A DNA stretch of 24,495 nucleotides from Collybiopsis luxurians FD-317 M1 (lineage: Eukaryota > Basidiomycota > Agaricomycetes > Agaricales > Omphalotaceae). The translations under genes and the position numbers were made by a program. Below the pieces are notes generated by a model, which was not told the origin of the DNA, did not search any database, and was given only the letters and a program-made list of their open reading frames with translations. This document shows positions 1 through 10,860 of the stretch, piece after piece. The stretch is taken from the NCBI GenBank assembly GCA_000827265.1, contig KN834761.1, positions 622,059-646,553 of the forward strand. Direction: 5' to 3'. The first letter of the stretch is position 1, and every line of letters starts with the position of its first letter.

Positions 1-1036
1 ATCTGCTCTACTCAACAGTCTCGAAGCTATGATGGTCAGTGTAATGAGAATGTGAGCATAAATGCAACAAAAAAAGATAACATACATGACCTCTTTGGCA
101 GTAAACATTATTCAATGCAGCCCTTTGTTGAGTAGTACCTGGCTTTCTTGCTTCATCCCTCTGCTTCTTACCAATGTAGTGGAATACAAAGTGCTCATAG
201 ATTTGCTCACAGAGATCATGCTTCAATGCCATTGACATATCAGGAACAAGAAAGTTATAGGCATGACCAGACAGGAGCTGACAGTAGGTGGAGAGAGCAA
301 TGTGAGCATGAACAGTATTGTAAAGGGAGCTTGGATGGCTGCAAACATCTGGTGCCCATTTCTCCAGACCAACAGCATGGACACCAGAAAAGATGTGGTC
401 AAGCCAGAAATCTGACACACAATGGAGGTTCCTAGCTGTTGTACCATCTGCTAAGAAGGCCCTGTCCCAAATTTCCTGTGCAGTTGCATGTCCTTCTGTG
501 GTAGCTTGAGCACTGTTCAGAAGGGTGTCAAGCTGCTCCTTGTCTGCAGTAGTAAAACACTCATTAAAGCGTTCAATTACTGCAGTAGAAACCAAAGGAG
601 GCACATCCTTCCGACTAAACAAACCCCAGAGCAACCGAATATGGAAGTGAAGAGATTTCTGTATAAAGCCATAAATCAATGACAAGACATTGTATAGAAG
701 TATGAATGTTAATATATTTACCTTTTGCTTTGTGGAAAGTTTACTCTTACAAGTTGCTTTCTTGCGAGAGGGTGCAAGCTGAGCCTTTTTGTGAGCAGGA
801 CCTGCCACCCAAGGATTTGGAGCTGAAGAAGGTCCTGCACCTTCAGCTGCTGTCTGCCTGCTTCCTTGCCTGTGACTGGGCCCTGCAGACTCTGGTCCCC
901 CTCCTTCAGCACATCCCTTTCCTTTGACTTGTCCTTTAGTGTGACTGTGATCTGGACTGGGACTTCTACCTCTTTTCCAACTAGGCACACCATGGCCACT
1001 CATTCTATCATCTCCATCATTGTCCTGGGTTGACAT
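1..1036 (-). CDS. Unrecognised hypothetical protein gene, 3' end outside window
   Basis: I do not recognise the family. The start at 1036 (MSTQDNDGDD) is preferred over an in-frame ATG at 1150 because the upstream 38 residues look like untranslated sequence. Residues 1 to about 100 are low-complexity and rich in S, P, G, K and R (SWKRGRSPSPD), so probably disordered. A 63-nt phase-0 intron at 659-721 (GTAAAT...ATACAG) keeps the frame and removes an unlikely hydrophobic stretch. The following exon encodes about 150 residues rich in H, C, W and aromatics, possibly a globular domain. A second intron is likely near 90-27: donor GTCATG with acceptor CATAG at 27 keeps the frame open to the left edge, while the better-looking donor GTATGT at 85 leads straight to a stop. 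It could be a host gene or an accessory ORF of a mobile element. Confidence 0.5.
659..721 (-). other. Predicted 63-nt intron
   Basis: On the minus strand the donor is GTAAAT after an AAG CAA AAG exon end, and the acceptor is TTTATACAG. The intron is phase 0 with length divisible by three and no stop, so the reading frame runs through it. Its translation is hydrophobic (NILTFILLYNVLSLIY) and unlike the surrounding polar protein, which argues for an intron rather than a membrane segment. Confidence 0.6.
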
Positions 1037-1500
1037 AGTGGAGTTGTAGAGGAATAAAACTGAAACTGAGGTAAAGTGTTGTGAAACAAAGAGATTTAAT
1101 GCATGTTCGAGCCAAACTTTGATTTGCATATACACGCATGAGCTAAGCACATGGGCCTACTAATGCCGGAGTCCAGACCACTTTGGTCCGGACCATGGCA
1201 AACTTGCTGCTGAACAGCTACATTTAATGCACCACAATTGTGGTGCGTTGGGTTTTGCGTCCTGTGTTAGGCTGGCTCTGGCAGCCTGGGACAAAAGTGT
1301 TTTTTCTGATGAAGTAACTGCCACATGGCAGCATTGACCCACTACCAACAGCAGGGTGTCAAGTAGCTACCTCTTCAATGCAGGTCCTTGTGGAACCCTG
1401 CTACTAAGCTACTATAGTTGTACTTGATCTACACTATACTCTAGTTCCAGTCCTAACAAAATTCCAACATTCACCCATCCTCAGAATATCTAGGACTATG
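1037..1500. other. Intergenic or repeat-like sequence, no gene seen
   Basis: This is sequence upstream of the minus-strand gene starting at 1036. Read on the minus strand it has a TGTTGGAATTTTG start near 1469 and a TTTCACAACA end near 1077. That resembles LTR ends, but no target duplication and no second copy is present. No coding sequence is supported. Confidence 0.3.
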
Positions 1501-3290
1501 ACCAAACCTCTGAGAGATGAGGAGGAAACTTAAAATTGCCCCCAAGCACAAGTACAATCAAAAGAGGAGTCAAGGAAAAGTAGGAGAAAGCCTGCTCCCC
1601 CTCCAGGACAGAAAGTTGCAATAACATTGCAGTCTTGGTCCTCCACATCTTGGAATGCTTCTCAAGCCTCCCTCAACACTGACCCAGTGGAAGGGATTTT
1701 GACTCATTCAGTTAAGTCTCAAATGGGTATGCCTATTCACACAACATCTAGGGCATTGTCAAGTATACACTCCCAATCACACACTTGGGACCCTGACCCA
1801 TCTGCTGTCTGAGGTGCCTCAGTTCTGACAGTGCATATTCTGTCTTCCATGTCAGAACTGACCCCTCTTCCTGAATCAACTGCTACCCCAGGTCTACATT
1901 GGACATCGGCTGGGGTCAAAATGACCTCTGAGGAATTACCAAAACTGCTGCCAGAGGTTATTCCAGGTACAGTCAAAGACCAGCATCTTATATAGGAAAC
2001 TGATGCTTCATCAACACTGGTACAGCAATTTGGTTTCATAAATGTTCTTGCAGGGAGAAATGCTCATATCACTGCAGGAAATCTCCATGAATATTCCTAG
2101 AACTCTTTGGACTTTTCTCATTTTTAGATTCCCAAGAAGCATTGTATAACAAGCTGATCACATTCACATTAAAAATCCCACCCATTTTGACATCTCCATG
2201 GCCACAACTGCACAAGTTTATAATAACACCAATGTAAAAACCTCAGTTTGATGTCCTAGAGTGATATGTAGTCCTCCTAAACCACACCTGTGTTTTTAGT
2301 GGTTTTCTACATTCAGTAGAAGTTTGTATAAATAAGTGATCTTATATAACACACTGATCTTTAACTGTAGCTGGATATCCTCAGTGCAGAGACTGCTACC
2401 CTTATCAGATCTAGTCAATCAAATACATCTTCCACCACTGAGTTGCAGATGCCTAAACAACACTTATGGAACTTCCTGCAGCTCTTCTTAAAACCTGTTT
2501 GAGAACTCTGCAGAAAATGCAGGGAGCATTGGGGAATCTCTCCCTATATTAGAACCTACTATGGATGTATATATTCTAATGCATGCAGAGGCCCTATTCC
2601 TCATTCAAAATTACTCTCAGCAGATGCTAGCCTTGGTTTTGGAAGTCCTGTCAGACTAGCCTTTCATGGATAAGGAAATCACTGCTGAGAGACCAATAAG
2701 TCAGGAATCCCTAGAATGTCTACTGTCAGCTTCTGGGTATTGACTTAGTCCAGTTCAGGTACCGCCTTATGAAACACCAGTTATTAGCAATACTTTTTCT
2801 ATGGGTTTCCAAATGCAATGAGTGAAGAGAGTCACTTGGGACCATATGACTTGGACTACAGGGTTCACTGTTCAGGGAAGTACAGGAGAACTTGTACTGG
2901 CAAATCAGGTTATTGAAAGAGACTTCCAATTATTATACATCATCCCTGAGCAGAGGGATGAGCATGTAGTATAAGAGGGCAGCTGTCTTTTTTAACTCAC
3001 CCTTGTGAGAAGTCTCAAGTAGAGGCTAAAAGCCAAGGAAGAAATAGTGATCTCAGAAATAAATACCCGAATATATACCATTCTGGCTCAGATGGATGAC
3101 CTGCTTATGCATGAAATTGTTTCTCAGGAGGATCTTCAGGCCACTCAACACTTGCTCTGATAATTGGAATGTAGCACCCCTGGCACCTTCTTGATACAAG
3201 ATATGGGGTCAATACTGGAGCTACCTGACCAATGGGAAGTTCCAATGCAACCTCCATTGGCATTTTGACTGATGACTATTCCTAGCCTCA
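1500..3290 (+). pseudogene. Decayed protein-coding relic, family unknown
   Basis: One frame runs from about 1600 to 2099, broken only by a TGA at 1810 and a TAG near 1996. It ends in protein-like sequence (ASSTLVQQFGFINVLAGRN). Another frame, 2861-3290, reads as a charged, coil-like protein (EEIVISEINTRIYTILAQMD) broken by two TAA, one TAG and an adjacent TGA-TAA pair. Most of these stops could come from CAA, CAG or CGA by C-to-T change. The stretch is almost free of CpG. I cannot name the family; an old retroelement gag or a multicopy gene are both possible. Between 2100 and 2860 no frame stays open long enough to be convincing. Confidence 0.3.
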
Positions 3291-3855
3291 AGATGTCCCA
3301 GCCAGGTTTGATATCAAAAGCTGCTTAAACCATCACACACAATGCCCCCCCATAGTCTCAAGGGTTCCATACACCAAAGCAACACTGAATCCTGAGCTCA
3401 GAACAAAGATAATATAAATAAGTAATGGTTAGAAGAATACATCCATTATCTATAATATACAGCTATAGCCAATCTAGTTATAATATTGCAATTGCTAAAC
3501 CCATTGCTTGTAATTAGGCACCATTGCTTATAATCTGGGGCCATTTTGGGATAGCAGTGGGTTGGTGCCTCCTGCACTCCCTTCCCTTTTTGGTTGTATT
3601 GATCTCAGAATCATCTCAGGATCTAAGCTATGTTCTCAGCAGGTCATTCAGTGACATCATACACTGCTAGTAGTTGCTTGTCAGGTAATCAGGTAATTTG
3701 GTAATGTCATATACTACTGTTCACTTGATGCAGCAGATATGGTTGTCCCAACAGAACCATAAATGGGCTAATTTTCTTGTTCCTTGCAATGAAAAAATTG
3801 CCTTGTGTAGGTATTTCTGCTCCAAAAAAAGCTTCTAACCCTTTTAGGACACCTT
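3291..3855. other. AT-rich, CpG-free intergenic sequence
   Basis: No gene seen. It contains short imperfect repeats around cccattgcttgtaattagg and ccattgcttataatctgg at 3500-3545, and no open frame above background. Confidence 0.3.
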
Positions 3856-4762
3856 CATCAGGAAAAAGGTCCTATAGCCCAGGCTCATATGGGTTGTTAT
3901 CTGATGGCCTAAGGCTTCTCAAGGCCTCTCAGGGGTTCTAGGTTGTCTAGGCTACCCAGGATGCCAAGGGACACCCCCCAATTCCTGAGCACTCTCAGGT
4001 TGCCTGAGGGTCCCTGAGAATCCCTGGAGATCCCTGGGGCATCCTGAGGGCTCTAAAATGTGAATGCAAAATAATATTGTATATTCTCATCTCTTTCTAT
4101 TCTTACTCTACTATACCTCATTCTATATATTATTCTACTCTATCTCATATTGTATTTAACTTTTGTGTATTCAACTACTATATCTACAGATTATTATCAG
4201 TTATTATACTTAATTGTACACTATTATATAGTACTGTATAGTAGTTTAAGCTTTGTAATAACCTAACATACTCAAGTACAGTATATCAGTATAGTACAGA
4301 ACCTATAAATACATATATAGTGTGGATACTATTAGTTATAATAAGGGTGAACATATTTTGATTGTAGACAGTTACAGTGAGCACATCATGTGATTTATTT
4401 TAAAAGCTCAAACCTGTATGAATCTGCAGCCAAATAAATATTTTTATTGTGGATTTATACAATACTATTACACAGCTATACATTTGAAATACAATTTTGT
4501 ATTATATGTATTATTTAAAATACCTGTATCCCAGAGATCCCCAGAGATCCCCAGGGAGCCCTCAGGAAGCCCTCAGGGACTCCTAGGGATATCTCAGATA
4601 TCTCTCAGAGAGCCTAGGATTTGGCCCCAAACCTAGGAAGCCTAGGTAGCCCAAGCTACCTAAAGTACCTGAAGGTGCCTAGGATTTGGCCTATTTCCTG
4701 GGAGTCCTCAGGTTCCCTCAGGCTTCCAATGTTTGCCTGGGCTTTAGGTCATTTTCCTGGTG
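3856..4762. repeat. Diverged inverted-repeat (foldback/MITE-like) element with CCTNAGG-rich arms
   Basis: The outer ends are inverted copies. The reverse complement of 3856-3895 reads gcctgggctataggacc then tttttcctgatg; the right end at 4734-4762 reads gcctgggctttaggtca then ttttcctggtg. Each arm (about 3890-4040 and 4525-4735) is packed with variants of CCTNAGG and CCCNGGG (ccctgagg, cctcaggg, cctaggat, gatccccag). The roughly 480-bp centre is very AT-rich and has no ORF. There is no CpG inside. A clear target duplication was not found, so the class is unknown. Confidence 0.45.
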
Positions 4763-4799
4763 TTGTAACCAGCCTTCTCCGCCATTGGCATCAGTGTTG

Positions 4800-4847
4800 A
4801 GAGGCAATGAAGCAGTTGTCAACTTGTAGCTTGAAAATGGTGCAGAT
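4800..4847 (+). pseudogene. Ankyrin-repeat fossil
   Basis: These 48 bases match the ankyrin repeat at 24280-24327 at 43 positions by hand alignment. They share agaggcaatgaag, gttgtca and gcttgaaaatggtgcagat. The codon corresponding to the second Leu of the LLLENGAD motif is TAG here. Similarity stops abruptly on both sides, so this is a fragment of one repeat from a related NLR or ankyrin gene. It starts about 38 bp beyond the right end of the CCTNAGG element. Confidence 0.65.
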
Positions 4848-5200
4848 CCATCAGGTCAAACCTAAAGTGAAAACTAATGCCCAAGTTCATCAAACTTGTG
4901 AAATTGTAACACTTTTGGTCAAACTCCAGTTGTTTTTGATTCCATTTAAAATAATGCTGTAAATGTTATATTGGAAGGGGTTTTGTGTAGTGATGCATAG
5001 ACATGCCTGCTCATGTGATCGTGATGGGTATCCTGTGGTGAAACAGTATAAGTATTCACAGAAGCATAACCACTGAAGGTAACTCACTATACCTCCGTGC
5101 AGGTATCTATGTGCAGTCAGGTTATCCTTTTTCTACGCTTCTTTTATCCTATTCTATTTTCCATCTCTCTAGTATTTATAGTAGTTCGAGTTTGTATGTG
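4848..5200. other. No gene seen
   Basis: Sequence with short open frames only (none above 70 codons) and no recognisable similarity. It links the ankyrin fossil to the next inverted-repeat element. Confidence 0.3.
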
Positions 5201-6040
5201 TCCCTCAGAACTCATGTATGGATTATTCTATTTGACAACCCGGTTGCTGACAAACAACCCCCCGGCAACCGCGAAAGACTAACTAACCGTCGGCCAATCC
5301 GGAAAATGGCCGTTGTAATGCCCAGTGTGCCAAATTTTCAGAATTCACTAAGTACTAGCTGCCGTTGTTAGTGATGACAGTGCAAGATCAAGTTTACATG
5401 CCGCTTCAACTTCTGTTGCTATTGTTGCCACCTCTATGTGGATAGACTCAGTTGCTGCACACAGGTCAAAGCAGCTCTGGGCCTGCCTGCTTCTTCACTG
5501 TCAAATTTATTACTCAAACCAGCCTGTCCTCACCTGTCTGAGTTGAAACACTGTTTTTATATCCCACACTCAGCTCGAGTACTATACATGTAGCAGTGTA
5601 ATAATATTTTTCTTTCACTCCTTTCTTCTTGCTCATCATACTAGGTGTGTCTGATTTGCCTAGAGAAACTCTACCAAATTATTTTTTCCTTTCTTTTTAC
5701 TCATTGTATTAGGAGTACTCGTCATCGTTGCCCTCCTCTCAGGTACCATTCACACTCGTCTCCCTCCTCATATTTCCTGCACACCCCTCTCCATTGTTAA
5801 TATTTTTCTTGCACCAATTGTAATTTATAATGGCCTTTGGGTCAGTTTTTCTGGCTAGACATTGCCATGGTTTGAACCTGAGACAGTTCGCAACTAGTTT
5901 TGTTAGCAAACAGATTGTGACTTGAAGTCACCTGCGATGGTCCCGGTGTGATGGCCGGAGTTACTTCCCGAATATTACGGGGTTGCTGCTGGCAGCCGGG
6001 TTGCCAAATAGAGTTATCCCTCGTGTACATTCTGAGGGTA
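5201..6040. repeat. Diverged inverted-repeat element, about 840 bp
   Basis: The left end (5201-5262) and the reverse complement of the right end (5979-6040) align over about 62 bases. Both contain ccctcagaa, then ggat-a-tctatttg, then a segment close to caacccgg-tgc followed by caacccc. Short frames read off either end look alike (FDNPVADKQP on plus, FGNPAASSNP on minus), as expected from an inverted repeat. No transposase ORF lies between the ends and no target duplication was clear, so a non-autonomous DNA transposon is inferred. Confidence 0.45.
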
Positions 6041-7169
6041 CGTGTCCTTTGTTTCTAATTTTCCAGTTCAGTACTAACTTACCTATAGTCATTGTGTACT
6101 TGATTAGGACTATAGTTAAACAGTAAAATATTCTTGTTACAAAACCCAAAACACTTAAATTTGACAACATCCAGAACTCTGTAGTGCTGAGATTATAATG
6201 AACACTGGAAGCAGAAATTAGACCATTTTGTCGAGAGGTATATGATTGACCCAAGCTGAAATTGACATGGGAAGTCCATTGGGCTCAAAAAACATGCAGA
6301 GGCAGGTTACAGCATTCTTGGAGAAGGAATATGACACAAAAACATACCAGATTACATCTCAGCCAAGTTACATGTAAATGCAGTTAAGTTTCAAGTTGCT
6401 TTGGTGTGAAAGGTCAGAGTAAGCATTTCACCTATTGTTAAATATGATTGCGAGAGTAGTCTGGTTCAGATTTTGGCTGCGCAGGTTTATCCGAAGGCTT
6501 GAGTTTGAGTCTGAGAGGGCTAGTTTAGTTTAGTTTTTCACGATCATTTTGTACACTCATTTTTCATTTTTTTTTTTTATTTTTTTTTTGGGGGGAAGGA
6601 CTTTTTGCGTTTCTGGGCTCGTGGTAGATTGGAATTGTTAATGTAAATAAATGTAGAGTAGATTCTCAGAGTATATTTCTTGGACGATTTTCATGCTAGC
6701 ACATAATTACAGTACTTCATATTTTGCTCGGTGGAATCATCGTCAATCGATGTGAAGATTCTTGATTCTCGCAATGAATGCAAGCCCGGAACGTATTCGA
6801 TATGCATGCAGTTTAATAAGGTTCATTGACTCTCCACAGTCTCGCGAGAGGAATCCAATCTCCTCATGTTGAGCCTGCAGCGTCACAGTCCAAATTGGAA
6901 TTGAAATGTTAAGCGCCGAGGTGGTCAGCTGAACGCGTCTTGGGACTCTTTTTTTCTTTTCTGCCAACATCCGAATCGCGCATTCTTCCAGCTCGAGATA
7001 TCAGTTGAAGGTTCAAATTGAAGGTTCAAGTTCAATATTAAATGAATGGGTGTACTTTCCAATCTGCGGCTTCGTAGAAGGCTCTTTTCCTTTTTGCTCT
7101 AAGCTCTTAGGCGCCTTCAAAGTTCATAAGCTTGAGCTTCTTCGTTGACATCTTTCGCCACTACCATCG
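6041..7169. other. Non-coding interval with T-rich tract
   Basis: No supported gene. It holds a T-rich tract followed by a G run (6564-6596), a small direct repeat of ttgaaggttcaa near 7004-7027, and the rise from CpG-poor to CpG-rich sequence at about 6740. The last part is the 5' flank of the Dicer-like relic, whose ATG is at 7170. Confidence 0.35.
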
Positions 7170-9640
7170 ATGAATGAGAATAACAATGCGACTTCGGAGA
7201 ATAGGGTTCCTATCAGGACGAGAGGGTACCAACAGGAAATGCTCAACGAGAGTTTGCGGAGGAATATCACATCATTGCGCTGTTTTATGTTTGAAGCACG
7301 GAAGTGGACAGGAACTTGACAAAGTGCGTTTTTCAAGTAATTTTTTTCGTTTCTCACTTTTGTCTACAGCTCTCATCGTTTCTGGCTCCCACCGTTGCCG
7401 TGTAACATGATCAAAGACGCGCTCCCTGTCTCTGTCGACCTCATCTCAGGAGGTCTAGCCCCGGAACAATGGAAGGATGCTTCATCGAGCCATGGTTTCT
7501 ACTCCGCAGGTCCTTCTCGATGCCCGGCGTCATGGCTATATCTTGATGGGTGTCGATATTAGTTTTATCATTTTCGACGAGGCTCACCAGGCCGTCGATA
7601 ACGATTCGTATAACCGAACCATGCAAGAATTTTATTATAAGTTGCCCGCGAGGGATCTTAGCCTTATTGGTGCCAGAGAAGGATGCGGAGGCGGATGGTC
7701 TTATGGCGAGTCCTATTTTTGATGGAAATGTCGATAAAGCTTTCCGGTAAGTCAAGTCAGTGTCATTCTTTATTGCGTTGGCGTTGAGTTCTTACTTCCA
7801 TCAAAGAGACGAATCCAGTTTCGGTCATTGTATCTCCTCAGCAAACCTGATCTCAACTGGCCGAATACGTCCATTGTTCAATGGTCAAACACATCGTCTA
7901 CAACCCGCCTCTCCCCCTCCTCCACCAACCTCGTCGGTCTCAGACACATGTCCAACAGGCTCAACATCGCAAACAACCCCTATATCCAATCCCTCCGCAG
8001 CCAGCTCTCCCAAAAAGCACCCGGCACCCCCGATATGTGCGTCCGAACTAGAGACTGTCCATCGCGAACTAACGGATGAACTGAACCTGCATCATCCTTC
8101 CCTGGGCACGCTTGACGTGAGGATAGAGCCTGTAGGCCAGATGTACGCATCAGATAAGGAGGCGCAGGAGTACACGACGAGGCAGTTTCGGAGTATCAGT
8201 GGGTCGAAGATGAAGTGTGATGAGGTCTATGATTTGGTGAAATGGTGATGGGATCCACAGGAAGCCAAAGTCCTGGAGCGGTATCCTCGCTACAATGATG
8301 CACAAATTCGATATCCCCATCTCCAAGTTCGCCCTTTCCGCCCTCTCACCAGTTTTCTCTTACCCCGTCTGGCTGGTCCCACACTTTGACCCCCGTCTCT
8401 CGTCATCTTACCTCAATACTCAAGTGTCCCCTTATTGTCCAACCGAAACCCTCCACGCCTTCCTCATCCCCTCCATCCTCTGCGTAATCGCTCTCAACCT
8501 CGTCGCTGACTCCCTCCGCTCCGTCTTCTTCACCAACCAATCTGTCCTCTCCATGATCTGAACTCTCTCCGCATCACCGCCCTCTCCGCTCTGGTCTCCC
8601 GGGAGCCTGAGAGTTATCAACAGCTTGAGCCGTTGGGCGATATGGTGTTGAGAATGGCGCAGCTATTAGGAGTATCTGTCGGCCGGAGGGGTGTTTGACG
8701 AAGAAGGGCCATACGAGGTTGGTGAAGGAGAGTGTGACGAGGGGGTTGTATACGTGGTTATTCGAGGTATGTAGGGGTGGTGATTCTGGTGTTGACGGTG
8801 AAACCTGATAACGTGTTTTTTAGATCGGTCGCTTGCAAGACAGATGGGAGCCGTTGTATATTGCGACGATTGCTTCTGTGCTGTCGGAGGAGTTGTCTAA
8901 GGCTGTGACACGGGTGAATCAAGATACTACGCAAAATCTACAAGAGGGTAGTACCATGGCCTTATCAGGAGTACCTGCAGATGATCGGAGTGCGAATGAA
9001 ACGGCGGTGGGGACGATAGTACATAGAGGATGGGAAGAAACGAAGAAAAAGAACTCGCAGGAGCGTTCGACTAAAGGCAAGTCACCCTGTTTTTATAACG
9101 CATTCCGTTCAGTGACGGTTGTGCCCTAGTGCTCGCGGACGTTGTTGAATGGCTCATGGGCACTGCCTATGTTCACCGCGGTCTCTCTTTCGGCTTCAAA
9201 TCTGCACAATTTTTTCATCTCAACATCGAATCGTGGCCGCTGACTTCCCTTTTCCAACCGTATATCGCAAATCCTGTGCCGTTCTGATGATTTCTACGCC
9301 TCCCTACTCGCAACCTCTGTATCATACAGAGGTTGCGATCCAACTTTCCAGCGTGGAACATTTCATCGGGTATACTTTCTGTTGCCGACTATCACTCCTC
9401 GAAGCATCACATCTGTCATGTTGGGAGGACCACGAAACGATTTCGTAAAAAAATGAAAAGAAGGAATTTCTCGGAGACAGTTCTAGACATTGTTGTTACT
9501 GATTTCTTATACCATGCTCGAGGGGAGGACGATTCTCCCCAAGAGTACTCTCCCGGTTACATCTCCAAGTTTGCTATTGCCATATGGAGTTTGCCATATT
9601 ACCACAGTGCTACAGTGGTAACAGACATCTTCTCTAGATA
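7170..9640 (+). pseudogene. Dicer-like (DCL) ribonuclease gene, degenerate and internally deleted
   Basis: Dicers cut double-stranded RNA for RNA silencing. Pieces appear in family order but in several frames. The N-terminus from ATG 7170 has RGYQQEML then LNESLRRNI. After a likely 46-nt intron (7324-7369) come FLAPTVAV, PVSVDLISGG and APEQWKD; then STPQVLLDARRHGYI, the helicase box FDEAH (7573-7587) and MASPIFDGNVDKAFR before a GTAAGT donor (7747). Next are HIVYNPP and NIANNPYIQSLRSQL, and VSPYCPTETLHAFLIPSI (8424-8477). RNase IIIa has SYQQLEPLGDMVL (about 8611-8650) and LADVVEWLMGTAYVHRG. RNase IIIb has SVEHFIGYTF and EFLGD, with VLDIVVTDFLYHA in a shifted frame. The helicase P-loop, most of helicase C/PAZ, the second half of RNase IIIb and any dsRBD are missing. 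Span is 2.5 kb against about 4.5 kb for a full gene. It cannot encode an active Dicer. Confidence 0.8.
9308..9338. repeat. Perfect 31-bp palindrome (15-bp arms, 1-bp centre)
   Basis: TCGCAACCTCTGTAT is followed by C and then its exact reverse complement. It sits between the RNase IIIa and IIIb remnants of the Dicer relic. It is not a terminator of any intact gene. Confidence 0.9.
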
Positions 9641-9890
9641 GATACATATGTACATCAATGGTAGTAAGTACTTTGTACGATGCTGTCCACCAAACCCTAG
9701 AGCACATCGGACAAAATTAGAGTAGCGAAAACTGATACGTGCGACACCTTCTCTACATTGCCTCTACGACCGCCAAACGAAAATGCCGAGCTACGATGAT
9801 GCCGCGGCAAGGAAGACGGGCTTCAGAGTCAGGCCCCTTCGCCAGAAAAGCTCCTCGGCCTGCAGATTCAAATGCAGGAAAATGCTAGAT
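9641..9890. other. Tail-to-tail spacer between two relic genes
   Basis: Lies between the 3' remnants of the Dicer-like (+) and PIG-S-like (-) pseudogenes. No supported coding sequence; it may contain unrecognisable parts of the lost Dicer C-terminus. Confidence 0.35.
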
Positions 9891-10860
9891 TCATCGCCAT
9901 ATCCTATCTCGTCTCAATGAGGGGCCGAATGCACTCCAGCATCCGCATCCATATTCATCCCCCTTCTTCTCCCGCCTCTCCCTCCTCTGCTCTACAGCAT
10001 CCTTAACCGAATCAGCCACCAGCGCAACCATCCCACTCGCAAACAGGAGTGCACAACCCGCATTATAATTCTCCGCAAGTAATTATGCGGTATAATAGCT
10101 CCCGTAACTCTAAGCGAGCTTTACAAGGCTGGACACTGCGATTCGTACTTCCTCGTCCATGGTCATCCCTTCATTTCGGAATGCGAGTTGAACAGCGCTC
10201 TGGAGGGTGCTATGACTCCGCAGCACATTCGCGCAGGGGCAAAGGAGAGTGCCAATCTTCCTCAGTGAGAACGACGACGATAAATTAAAAAGGTAGTTGA
10301 GAGAGCCCGAGGAACGTCGAAGGTGAAGAGAGAACATTTTGAACAATGTGCGCAGGGGATCGGATGTTAAGTGCTGGGAAAGCAGTGGCGGAGGTAGGAG
10401 GTTCAGGATGACGGTACGACTCCATTGAGGGAAGAGAAGGGTACTCGAAACAATTGGTCTTCCATCGCCACTCAGGATAGTGGGTGAGCGCCGTGCCGTA
10501 AACGTGCTGGACCTTTGGAGCCGGATGGCTTCAAGTTGACGTTGATACCTGAGATACAGCGTATGCCTATTCCGCGTAACTGCGTCAGTTATGTTAAGGA
10601 ACACTAGAAAATTATCGTCAAGAACGTACAGAATCAACGGACCCTGACTGGATTTAACCCTAATACTTCGCAAACAAAAACATAAAACGGCGTCTCCAAA
10701 CTCAACTTGAATCGAAGCACTTGATATTCAGTAGCCGTTAAGGGTAGTCGAGAGTCATCGTAGAGCTGACGGCATTTGGACGGAACGAACAGGACAAAGT
10801 GAAGCATAGAATTGTTTGATAACCTAGATGCTACGAAGAGTTGTATAAGAACAAAGTTGC
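9891..10860 (-). pseudogene. PIG-S/Gpi17-like GPI-transamidase subunit gene, degenerate
   Basis: PIG-S is a membrane subunit of the ER complex that attaches GPI anchors to proteins. On the minus strand, segments in family order are LHFVLFVPS (about 10804-10778), GRPIVSSTLLFPQWSRTVIL (about 10463-10404) followed by an LLPPPLL region, a helical segment ending STLQSAVQL and DEEVRIAVSSLVKLA (to 10110), and a C-terminal hydrophobic stretch GCALLFASGMVALVADSV with a basic tail RRERREKK ending at a TGA at 9891. These match the PIG-S plan of a luminal domain and C-terminal membrane anchor. The pieces need frame jumps, and the N-terminal membrane segment is not visible. A short frame starting at 11157 (MSSTDSERVVRSPRLPKPK) could be the old N-terminus. 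Identification is from memory of family motifs and is moderately sure. Confidence 0.55.

Noticed and set aside
1077..1469. Possible solo LTR (TGTTGGAATTTTG ... TTTCACAACA on the minus strand)
   Set aside because: The ends look right, but the flanking 5-mers (taaag and ttcac) do not match and there is no second copy in the window.
6564..6596. T-rich tract followed by a G run as a possible retroposon tail or terminator
   Set aside because: No adjacent element or gene end supports either; simple low-complexity sequence.
7124..7755. Minus-strand ORFs of 77 and 104 codons
   Set aside because: They are shadows of the Dicer-like helicase remnants, which are recognisable on the plus strand.
9592..9623. 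Inverted pair ttaccac/gtggtaa
   Set aside because: Only 7-bp arms, common by chance; not comparable with the 31-bp palindrome nearby.
10049..10288. Plus-strand 79-codon ORF
   Set aside because: Antisense to the PIG-S-like relic and without motifs.
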